Source of the DNA: Poronia punctata
Lineage: Eukaryota; Ascomycota; Sordariomycetes; Xylariales; Xylariaceae
Assembly: GCA_022579005.1 (NCBI GenBank)
Contig: MU401932.1
Span: 1-15,263 of the forward strand
DNA: 15,263 bases
Reading direction: 5' to 3'
The position numbers were made by a program, and so were the translations under genes. Below the pieces are notes generated by a model, which saw only the letters and a program-made list of their open reading frames with translations, did no database searches and was not told where the DNA came from. Of this stretch, positions 1 through 9,189 are shown piece after piece; position 1 is the first letter of the stretch, and every line of letters starts with the position of its first letter.

Positions 1-300
1 AAATTATTTTTATAATAAATTATTAAAATTTTTTTGTTAATAATTCTTTAATTTTTAAATTTAATTTATATATTAAAAAATAAATTAAAAAAAGTGGACC
101 TTATTATTTAAAGTAGGCCCTATATATTTTAGTACTTAAGTACATCCTAGTTAATTAAAATACCTACTTATACTAACTAATTTATACTTACTTATACTTA
201 TATAACAACTTTACTAATATAATTTTAAGTAAATAACAAAGTACATATATTTTTATATACCTTAGGTTACTATACCTAATTTTAATTAAGTTTTTTAAAT
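1..300. other. AT-rich sequence, no gene seen
   Basis: The stretch consists of A/T runs with short repeats of tactta and tatactta type between about 120 and 250. All frames are closed frequently by TAA and TAG. I see no RNA gene, coding relic or regulatory motif. Confidence 0.6.
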
Positions 301-1380
301 TTTAATATATTATTACGTACATTGCTAATATATATAATTATAGTAAAAATATAGCTAAAAACTATAGCTAAAATAGCTTTAGTAAATAAACTATATTTTA
401 TATACTAATTATATACTAATATATTTAAGCTTGCTAATGCTAAACTTTTTATAAAGTTATTAAATATAGCAGCACTAGCTAAATTTAAAAGTGCAAGTAT
501 ACTTAAACAAGGTATTTATATTTATTAAATAATATAATATACTAATTTAAATAAATAAGTTAAACAACTTGCAAATAAAACAATACTATTTTATAAAGAT
601 ACTAAAAAAAAAAAAATAGTAAATAAAAAACCTAAACTAAACTTAAAATTATAAAAAGCAATACTTATAAATACTATAAAAAATATTAAAGTACTTAAAA
701 AGCAAAAATAGTTACTTATAACTAAAAATATATTTTATATAATTTTATTATTTTTATTTATATACTAATTATTTTTTAGCAAAGCAAACTTTTACTACTA
801 TATTTAAAAAGCAAAGCTAAAGCTATTTAAAGCAAGCTATACTTTTTGCTTTTTTTGCTAAGCTTATAAAAAAAGTTATATATAGCGTTAACTAAAAAAG
901 TTTTTATATTTAAGCATTTACTTTTTAAGCGCTAAAAAAAGCATGCAAAAAAATGCTTATAAGCTTATTTATAAGTAAGTATATTAAAGTTTAAATATAT
1001 TAATTATATACTAATTTACTATAGCTGCTTTTTAAGCTACTATTTACGCTAGCTAGGTTATACTTTTTTTTAAAAATATTTATTTTATGTTTTTTATTAT
1101 AAAAATTATAAAATATATAAATATTAATAGCTTAAAGCTATAAAGCTTTAAATATTTATATAATAAAGCAAATATTTATAAATGCTTAATTAATATAAAA
1201 AAGGTTAAAAAAGCCTGCTAAGATTTTAAAAAAAAACAAGCTACTAAAAAGGCAGCTTTTAAAGCTAAACATAATAATGCTAATAAAGGCAAAAAAAGCA
1301 AAAGAAGCATATAAATTAAAGGCAATAAAAGTATACTAGCTATAATAGCTATTATATTTTACTTTAGCTTAGCTAGTTAA
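301..1380 (+). pseudogene. RIP-degraded coding relic, unknown product, basic C-terminus
   Basis: Reading codons from 361 (frame starting at 301), one frame can be followed for about 360 codons with roughly 20 in-frame stops, all TAA or TAG. That is well below what this base composition gives by chance. The part at 421-520 reads like ordinary protein (for example LANAKLFIKLLNIAALAKF). The C-terminal part at 1201-1320 is rich in Lys and Ala (for example KKKQATKKAAFKAKHNNANK). The frame closes at 1378-1380. No ATG marks the start, and the true N-terminus may lie inside the stretch. I do not recognise the family. A basic Lys/Ala-rich tail occurs at the end of many fungal transposases, so a dead DNA transposon is one possibility, but no catalytic motif is visible. 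The stop codons fit loss of CAA, CAG and TGG codons. Confidence 0.5.
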
Positions 1381-1440
1381 TTTTAAGAAATTATAAGTAT
1401 TAACTTTATAAATATATTTTCTTATAAATATGTAATTTTA

Positions 1441-1550
1441 TATAAGTAAGTACTTATTACTTAGCTTATATAAGTACTTATTACTTTATATATATAAGTA
1501 TTTATTACCTTATATAAGTACTTACTACTTTATATAAGTAAGTATACATT
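1441..1550. repeat. Short AT-rich minisatellite, 20-24 bp unit
   Basis: Five imperfect tandem copies of a unit resembling tatataagtacttattactt are present. The core gtacttatta or gtatttatta recurs at about 1450, 1474, 1498 and 1518, and a diverged copy lies near 1538. Copies differ mostly by C/T changes. Confidence 0.7.
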
Positions 1551-2750
1551 ACTTATAGCGCTAAAATAAACTTATTTGCTAACTATAATCTTTATAGTTA
1601 GCAAAGTACTTACTTAGTTAGCACTATTAGCTATACCTACTTATTATAGCACTGTTTATAGCAAATCTAGCACTAACCTTATAGTAAATGCAACATTTTT
1701 AATATAATTTGCTTTAATAATATAAAGTAGTTAAATATTTTATAGTTAATTAATTTAAATACTATTTGCTTTTTTTTAGCTATTTTATAAACTTTATTTA
1801 TATATATGCTTAGCTTGCTTGCTTATAAAGTATATAAATATATACTATTTTTGCTATTGTTTTATTTTTAGTGTGCTTTGTTTATAGTTAATATAAACAA
1901 GTTAAATTTTAGTTTTAAAAAATTAATATTTTTAATTTTATAATTATTATTATTAGCGTTTTTAAAAATAGTTATAAATATATAAAAATTAACTAGTAAA
2001 TTTATTATAAAGTTATTTAGTATAGTATATATAATATTAAGCTTTATTTAATACTATTTTTATACTTTTTTACGCTAAAATAATAAAATAGGCTATTTAC
2101 TAAAACTATTAAGCTTAGTAATAATAGTAAAATTAAATTAGTAATCCTTAATATTATTAATTATTTACTTTATTAAAAAGGTTTATATAATATATTTTTT
2201 ATATTTTATTTTTGCTTTATATTTTAATGCTAGTTTTTATTATTTAGCTTTATTTTTTTAAACATATTTAGTTTTAGTAATAAGCAACTTTTAATTTAGT
2301 TTAAAACTTTTTAATATTTTAATAATAATAATAGTATAGCTTATATATATACTGCTAGTTTTTGCTTATATATTGCTTATAATTATTGCAATGCTGTTTT
2401 TTTAGTTAAACTAAGTACGTATATAAAGTTATTAAGCTTTGCATACTTTTAGTAAAATAATATTATAACTGCTATATAAAATTAATTAACTTATTTATAA
2501 TATTTAACAATATAAGCCTTATTATATATATACTAGTTTTTTATACTATTATAAATATATATACTAGTATAGTTTTATATTTTAGTATTTAATATAAAAA
2601 AAAGTTTAAAAATTACTTTATAAAAAAAAAATACTATATAAACATATAAAAGTAAAGTAAAGTTAAGTATATAAGTTAAAATAAAATACTAGCTTTATAA
2701 AAAAAGCATATTTTTAAAGTAATATATTAAGTAGTATTATACTTATACTA
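1551..2750. other. AT-rich intergenic sequence, no supportable gene
   Basis: I read this stretch on both strands. A minus-strand frame between about 2690 and 2170 has short open runs, but its stop density is about background, so I do not call a gene. No RNA gene or clear repeat was found. The last part, from about 2700, resembles one unit of the 154-bp satellite that lies beyond the retrotransposon. Confidence 0.5.
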
Positions 2751-2801
2751 CTTTTTATTTTTATACTACTTTTTTTTGCTAAGTTATATTATAATTATTA
2801 T

Positions 2802-3026
2802 TGTTGCAGAGAGGTACCCACTTAATAAAATACCCTTGCAGTCAAGGTCACGTGCTTTAGTTAGCACAGCTCTATAAAAGCGTATGCTATAAAGTAGGAT
2901 TTCTAATCTTATTATAATTATATAAATTTTTCCTTTTTAATATATAGTTTATTATAATATAACTAATATAGCTTGTACTAAGTTAAGCGCATTAATTTAC
3001 CTTTTACTAAAGCTTTTATATTTGCA
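2802..3026 (+). repeat. 5' LTR
   Basis: This 225-bp copy pairs gap-free with 11274-11498. Its first 80 bp carry 34 G+C (42%), against 22 in the same 80 bp of the 3' copy and about 19% in a sampled part of the element interior, so it is the least damaged sequence in the window. It contains an intact CACGTG at 2849-2854, which reads tatatg in the other copy, and a TATA motif at 2873-2880. Of the roughly 29 differences from the 3' copy, 19 have the G or C here and 10 have it in the other copy. Confidence 0.95.
2873..2880 (+). promoter_or_regulatory. Probable TATA box of the 5' LTR
   Basis: TATAAAAG lies 72 bp into the LTR and is identical in both LTRs, as is the following cgtatgctataaag. Its position inside the LTR, upstream of the internal region, suits the element's own promoter. 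The assignment is by motif and conservation only. Confidence 0.5.
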
Positions 3027-3302
3027 AAAGTTATAAGCTTAGTTTATAAAAATTAGTGCTTTATTTATTATAGTATAATTAGTTAAAGGTTTTTATATTT
3101 TTAAATTATAATATTTTATAACTTTTTATTAAATTATTTTTAAAAAAAAGCTTATGTAGCTTTACTTTTTATTTTTATTATATTAACTAGTATGAAGATT
3201 ATTTTAAAAAATACTTACTTATGCTTTTTAATTAAGTAGGTAGCGTAGTTTTAAACTTTAACGCTTTATGCTTAAGCTTAAAAAATTTAAAAGTATGTTA
3301 AT

Positions 3303-4130
3303 TTAAATAGAAAAACTTTAACTAAGCTTTTTAAAAATAATGTTATAATTTTAATACTAAAAGCTGCTTGTTAAGAGCTTGTTGCTAAAAAAAAAGAACT
3401 AAATTTAAGCGTTTTAAATTTAGTTATTACTTAAAAAAAAATTTAAAAACAATATATTAAAAATATAAAGTTAGCAAGCTTTTAGTAAGCTATAAATTTA
3501 AAAATTGCAAATAAATATATAGCTATTTAAACTTAAATTAACTAATTTATTAATACTTTAGTGCTTACTATAATAAAAAGAAAGCTATTAGTTAAAAACT
3601 TTAAAAAAGCTAAAAATATTTAAGTGCTTGTTAAAGCTATTAAAACGTTTTTTGCTTTTTTAAATTTTGCTATTAAATTTAGCATGTAAATAAAATATTA
3701 AAAAACGCTTTAAAAAGCTACTTATAAAAGTGTTAAACTTAAAAAGTAGTATAAAAAATAATATATTAACTAGATCGTAGCTTAATGCTTTAAATTGCTT
3801 AAAGTAAAAAGAGTGCTAGCAACTAAAAATTTTTTTAAAGCGGTAAAAGCTTGCATAGCTTTTAATTAAGCTTGTTAGTAGCTTGTAAATATTATAAAAA
3901 ATAAATAACTAAATAATAACGTAATTATATTAAAAAAGGTTAGCAAGATTTTTAGCGCCTTAGTATATAAAGGAGCTTTATATAGCAAAGTTAAAGCTAA
4001 TAAACTTTATATAACCTTAGGTAATAAAGAAAAATCTTTTAAGAAAGCTTAAAAGTTTACTAAGAAAGTAAAAAAAAAAGGAAGTTAATGCTTTTGCTTT
4101 TTTAACTTAAAAGCTTGTTACTTTTAGCTT
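3303..4130 (+). other. gag-like part of the polyprotein relic
   Basis: The stretch precedes integrase in the shared frame. It is hydrophilic and Lys-rich, with a basic segment at about 4023-4085 followed by Cys codons at 4089, 4095 and 4116. This basic-then-Cys order is where a nucleocapsid zinc knuckle would sit, but the exact Cys/His spacing is not readable and no intact CCHC motif survives. The assignment rests mainly on position. The roughly 860 bp between this part and integrase should contain the protease; I could not find a convincing D-S/T-G motif, and a candidate near 4575-4600 (I-L-Y-C-S-K-Q) is weak. Confidence 0.55.
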
Positions 4131-4991
4131 TTATATAAATATAGTTAATTATAGTATATAATTACTAGGAGCTTTACTTGCTAAGAACTTAAGCTTAACT
4201 TTAATAAGTTAAAAAAAATTAAAGAGCGCTATAAGCTTATAAAATAGTTAAAACTTTGTAAAAAAATTAAAAAAAAAAAATTTAAAGTAAATAAAGGTTA
4301 CTTTTTTAGTAAAAAGTTAAAAAGATTATTAAGTAAGTAGCTAAATTTAAATTTTGCTTGCTTAATAATTAACTATAGCTTATTTAAAAAAAATATAAAA
4401 AGCTTTAAAGCTTTTATTACTTTTAAAAACAATTTTTACTTTTTATTTAAAAGCATAGTTTTAAATAATTATAAAGCTTTATATTTTATTAATAATAAAG
4501 ATTTACTTAAAAAAGACTTTATTATTAAGGCTAAGCTAAAAGACTTTGTTGCTATAAGTACTTTTAACTTTTTGATTTTATACTGTAGCAAACAGGTTAT
4601 TTATTAAATTTTTAATAGTAAAAAAAAAAAGAACACTTTTTTTTTAGTGCTTAAAAACGTAGCAATAGTAAAAAAATTTTATATAAACATAGTGTTAAAA
4701 GCAAAGCTTAAAAAAAAAAGCATATAGTATTGCAAACTAAATTATACTTTTTAATATAAAAGCTTAAATGCTAGCATTATTTTAAAGTAGTTAACTAGAT
4801 AATATAACTTAGTATTTTTTAAATATAAGCTTATTTTTTATTATTTTTTAAAAAGCATAGTAACTGTTTTAATAATTTAAAAGCTTAAAATTATAAGCAG
4901 TATAGTAAGATTAATTATAGCTATATACTTAAAGCGCTTTTAAAAGCTTTTAGTTAACTTGTAAAGACTTTTAAAAGCATTTAAAAATATA

Positions 4992-5940
4992 TAGTATAAG
5001 AAAGCTAGGCACTTAAAACCTAGGCTTTTTAAAGCTTTTATTTAAAATATAAAAAGTATTAAAATTAATAAAATTAAAAGGATTAATTATAAAGATTGTG
5101 CTTAGACGTACGCTTTAAAAGTTATATTTAAAAGACTTTTAAAATAGCAAGCTATATGCTTATTTTAAAAAATATACTAAGATCTATTTAACTATTTAAG
5201 TAAATATAATAGATTTTTATAAACTTTACTACTTAAAAATAAATATAGCAAGATAATATATATTAATACTTTTATTGCTAAAACTTAATTATAAGTAGCT
5301 TAGAACCTAATAAGCTTTAAAAAATAAGTAAAATAGTAATATAGGCTTTTAATATGTTAAATGTATAATAATAATAAAAAAGTAGTAATTTTAAGCTATA
5401 GGTTAACTAACTTTTAAAAGTAAGCAAACTAAAAAAGTATAAAGCTAAAGCTTTTATTAAGTTACGTTAAAAAGTTTATAAAAAGTAGAAAGCGTGCTAA
5501 ATAAAAAATTATTAACTAAGCTTTAAAAATGCTTAAAAAAGCTAAACTTTTAAAAAAGCTATAGCTAAAAGCGGTTTATATAGCTAAATAGCTATATAAT
5601 TAAAGCCTTTTAAAAGTAAATAATATACGTTTACTAATAAAAGTTTTTTATTTTTAGTTTTAATAATATTTTTGTTAGTATTTACTAAAGCTTGTTATAA
5701 GCAAGCTAGCAAATTTAAAGCTAAACTAGTTAGGTATAAAAGCATATAAATATAAAGCTTACTTAATATAATAAAATAAACTTATAAGTTGCTAAAAGCA
5801 AGACTATAAAGTAAAGTAGTAAGCATATATTAAATATTTAGTTAAATATAAAATATTAAATTTATATAAGATCTAGGTTTTAAAGCTTTAAAAAGTTATT
5901 ATAATAAAAAATGTAAAATTTAATAAAAAGCTTTTTTATA
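4992..5940 (+). other. Integrase domain relic (zinc-binding region and catalytic core)
   Basis: The frame begins with stop-Y-K-K-A-R-H at 4992-5012, matching a W-H-x-R-x-x-H start if TGG became TAG and CAT became TAT. Further on, Y-K-D-C-A (5088-5102) fits a damaged C-x2-C of the HHCC finger. The core starts with D-L-F-N-Y at 5181-5195; its Asp codon GAT is intact and is probably the first catalytic residue. The sequence S-R-K-R-A at 5484-5498 is followed by a K-M-L-K-K-A-K-L-type helix, which fits the copia region that carries the catalytic Glu; Lys (AAG) there can be explained by G-to-A. This domain would join the cDNA copy to the host chromosome. The family match is from recalled motifs, not a search. 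Confidence 0.85.
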
Positions 5941-6833
5941 TAAAAAAAGACTAACTAAAACTAATAAAAAAAGTAAAAGTAGTAGTTATTAAAATTATAA
6001 TGTTAAAACTACTACTTTAAATAAAAATAAAAAATATATAAAAGCTTAACTTACTAAAAAAAATAAATAAAATTATTATTAACACTTTTAAAAAAATTAA
6101 AGGTATACTTATATTAAAAAACTTTTTAATTAGAAGCTAACTAAAAAAGTATAAGTTAAAAGTAAGTGTGTTTTAAAAGCTTAAAAAAAATAGCAATAAT
6201 GCTTTTAAAAGTTAAACGTATAAACTTGCAACTTTTTAACAAACTTTTAAACTAAAATAGTAACTAGGCAAGATAAAAAAAATATTTACTAACTTACTTA
6301 TAATTTTAAAAAGCAACAAAGCAGCTAAAATAAGTAAAAAAAATCTTAGTTAACCTTATAAAGTATACTTAATAAATAAAGAGATAAAAAAACTGTTAAA
6401 AAACTTTAATATATAAATAAAGCAACTAGTAATAAGTAAAGCAATAAAAGCTTAATAAGCTTAAAAAGCTTTACTGCTTACTAAAAAAAGCTAGAAAATT
6501 AAAAAAATACTTAATAATAAATAAGATTTTAAAGTATTTGCTTTTATTTAAACTTTTTATTAAAAGTATAAAATATATGCTTTTAAAAAAAAAGCTTACT
6601 AGCAAAACTTTTTAAAAACATTTTTGCTTAATTAGCAAAAAGTTATATATTAAAAAAACTAAAAGCATAAAATATTATACTTTATAGTAGCAGCTATAGT
6701 ATACTAAAAATATGCTAAGCGCATAAACGTAGCTTTAAAATAGCTTAAAATATATTAAGACAAGCTTTTTAAGCTACTACTAAAGTATTAATATAAATTA
6801 GCTAAACATTTTTTAGAAAATAAGTTTAAAAAA

Positions 6834-7550
6834 AATGCTGTTAAAAAAATTAAAAATATATAAAAAATAAAAACTTTTAAAAAAATAATAAAAGCTAAAA
6901 CAAAATATAAGCTGCTTTTTTTAAAGTAGGTATTTGTATATAAGTTTAATAATAAAAAGTATTTAAAAGTATATAAATTTTGCCTAGTTGTTAAAAGAAA
7001 TTTATAAAATAATATAACGCTTTAAAGTACTTATGCTGCTACTTTAGCAGCTTGTACGTTTTAAGTTATAATAGCCTTAGCAGCTTATTTTAATATAAAA
7101 GCTAAGCAATTTAATATAGTTAGCGCTTTTTTTAACGCAAGTAAAAAAAAATAAAAGTTTATAACTTATAAATTACTAAATAGCTTTAAAAATAGCAATA
7201 TAGTAGCTAAGATTGCTTAAGCTTTTTATAAGCTTTAAAACTTATTACTTTTATAGTATAAAGAGTTTGCGTACACTTTAAAAAAAATTAAAATAATTTT
7301 ATTTTTTAAAAAACTATACCTTTTTTATACTAAAAATTATAGCGTATACTTTATTTTTTATATAAATAACTTTATTGTTTTATATTATAAAAAATAAAAA
7401 ATATAAGCTTAGAAAATTATTAACTAGCTTAAAAAAGCTTATAAACTTAAAAATTAAAAAAATATAAATTAGTTTTTAAAGATTAAAATAATAAAAAATT
7501 AAAAAAAACGTTTACTAGCTTTAAATTATAAGTAATATATTAAAAAAGTA
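6834..7550 (+). other. Reverse transcriptase domain relic (copia RVT_2 type)
   Basis: The frame reads through the typical copia RT landmarks: a V-F-V-Y-K-F segment, then K-V-Y-K-F-C-L-V-V-K-R near 6966-6998 (copia: KYKARLVVRG), S-T-Y-A-A-T-L-A-A-C-T-F at 7026-7061, A-L-A-A-Y-F at 7071-7088, and Q-F-N-I-V-S-A-F-F-N-A soon after. A Y-K-E-F segment (7257-7268) is followed by the catalytic box. The box reads F-I-F-Y-I-N-N-F-I-V-L-Y, with Y-I-N-N at 7359-7370 where active enzymes have Y-[VI]-D-D. Both Asp codons therefore became AAT/AAC. The enzyme would copy element RNA into cDNA inside virus-like particles. Confidence 0.93.
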
Positions 7551-7859
7551 GCTAAAAAGTATAATTTAGCTAATAATAGCTAAATACTTATAACTTTAAT
7601 GCTTTTTAAAAAGCTTAAAAAGTTTATAAAAAAAGCTTTAAAAAAATATATTAAAACTTTTTAAAAGCTTATAAAGTTTATACTTTATATTGCTATTATA
7701 ATTAAACTAAACGTAGTATATACTATATTTTAGCTTTTAAAGTACTTTACTAATTTAAGCCTTAAATATATAGCTATAGCAAAATAAGTTATTTAATACT
7801 TATACTATACTAAAAAACTTAAAATAGTATATAAAACTAGTAATATAAAAGCTTAAGCT

Positions 7860-8330
7860 TTTTTAATTATAAAAAACGCCTTTTTTGCTAATAATAAAAA
7901 AACTTAAAAATTTTTTTATAAATATATTATAAGCTTGTTTAAAAGTATAATAGCTTAAAAAGCTACTTAATAAAGCATAGTGTTAACTTTTATAATAAAA
8001 ATAAAGATAAACGTGCTTAGCTTTATTGCTAAGAAAACAATAGCGCTTAAAAAGTTTTTAAACAGTATAAAGCTTAATTTAAAAGAAAAATAAATAATTT
8101 ACTATAATAATTAGCAAACAATAAAACTTATAGTTAAAAAGCATAACTAAATAAATACTAAGCTTTGCTATATAAATATATAAAACATATAGCTAAAATA
8201 AAAGTAGTAAAAAAAGTTATTTTAAATTTATTATTTACTTACTAATTAAATGCTAGCAAATAAGTTAACAAAAAACCTACTAAAAGCTAAATTTAAGCAT
8301 TTTAAAGCTTTTATAAATTTTTAAAATATT
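7860..8330 (+). other. RNase H domain relic (copia type)
   Basis: The frame shows N-A-F-F-A at 7875-7889 where copia RNase H has D-A-[SD]-[FW/Y]-A; the catalytic Asp now reads AAC. The sequence Y-N-N-stop-Q-T-I at 8103-8123 corresponds to C-D-N-Q-[QS]-x-I, again with Asp to Asn and a Gln codon turned to TAG. Downstream, T-K-L-C-Y-I-N-I at about 8157-8180 matches the T-K-H/L-R-H-V-D-I segment. The domain would degrade the RNA strand during reverse transcription. The frame loses copia character at about 8330-8350, which I take as the end of pol. Confidence 0.9.
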
Positions 8331-8400
8331 AACTACTTAAAATAGTTAAAAAAAAAAAAGCTTAAGTTAATAAATACTTAAAGCTATTAAGCTATAATAA

Positions 8401-8790
8401 CTATGCTATTAAAAAAGACTTTATTTACTTACTACTTTTACTACTAACTAAATAAAAATACAAGCTTAAACTTACTATTTAAAAAACGTAAACTAAAAAA
8501 TAATGTAAAAAAGCCTTAAGCATCTTTTTTTTTAAATAAACTATAAGAAAAAACAAATAAAAAAGCAAGCAAGCTTAGAAAAAATAGTTTAACTTTATAA
8601 AATAATAATAAAAGCTGTAGTTAAAGTAAGAAGCAAAATAGGTATAAAAGCAATAATAGCAAGGGCTAAAGCTAAAGTAATAATTTAAAAAGCTAAAATA
8701 AGTAAAGCTTAAGCTTTTTAAGCACTAGTAACTAAACTTATAACTAAATTGCCTAAACCTAAAAAGTTAAGCACTTTTTTATAAAAAGTT
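8401..8790 (+). pseudogene. Possible + strand coding relic, unknown, Lys/Ala-rich
   Basis: A frame different from gag-pol (codons starting at 8401) runs about 130 codons with mostly TAA stops and some protein-like stretches, such as K-I-G-I-K-A-I-I-A-R-A-K-A-K at about 8638-8680. It lies just after the end of pol. It may be part of whatever was added to the 3' region of the element. It could also be chance, because A-rich sequence readily gives Lys-rich frames. I do not recognise a family. Confidence 0.3.
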
Positions 8791-9189
8791 TAAGTAATAT
8801 AAAAAAAAAGCAATCTTTTATTATAATAAATATAATTGTTAACAATAATTATATTTAAAGCGTAAGCTATAATAAATTTAGCTTTTAAAAAGTATATAGC
8901 AACTTTTAAAGCAAAGCAAAGCTTTTTAATAAGCTATAAAACAACGCTGTTAGCTTTATAAAATTATTAAAAGTATAAAAAAAAAAGCTTTATTTTTAAA
9001 TTTTCTTGCTTTTTAATAGCATTTATATATTATATAGTAAAAAAAATAATATAAAGCTTTTTATTAAATATAGTTAGCAAGCTTAAAAAATATAAGTTAA
9101 AAGCTTTAAAGTAACTTATAAAAAAAAATAAAAATGCTTTTTAATATACTTAAAGCACTAAGTTTAACTTTTTTAAATATTTTAATACT
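8791..9189. other. AT-rich spacer inside the element
   Basis: I see no coding relic above background here. A near-palindrome centred on GTTAAC (8828-8856) is present, but its arms differ by a 3-bp gap. Confidence 0.4.

Larger units (their letters stand above)
3303..8350 (+). pseudogene. gag-pol: copia gag-pol polyprotein relic
   Basis: The frame with codons starting at multiples of 3 carries recognisable protein from about 3303 to about 8350 (roughly 1,680 codons), close to the usual size of a fungal copia polyprotein. Domains in order are gag-like (3303-4130), integrase (4992-5940), reverse transcriptase (6834-7550) and RNase H (7860-8330). All recognised domains are in the same frame, so base substitution rather than indels destroyed the gene. 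The many in-frame stops are TAA and TAG, and I noticed no TGA. Several stand where copia proteins have Trp or Gln, for example TAA before D-L-F-N-Y at 5178 (Trp expected) and TAG before Q-T-I at 8112 (Gln expected). No start ATG remains in frame; the frame becomes stop-dense upstream of about 3300. It cannot encode a functional protein. The C-terminal limit is uncertain by about 50 bp. Confidence 0.92.

Noticed and set aside
2170..2690. Possible minus-strand coding relic
   Set aside because: About 15 stops in 160 codons of both TAA and TAG is near the background for this composition, and no motif is visible.
5641..5690. A frame reading F-N-N-I-F-V that looked like an RT or integrase D-D motif
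   Set aside because: It is in a different frame from integrase and RT, which read continuously through this point; the true RT box is at 7359-7370.
8828..8856. Near-palindrome around GTTAAC, possible terminator or origin
   Set aside because: The arms differ by a 3-base gap, and such AT palindromes are expected often here.
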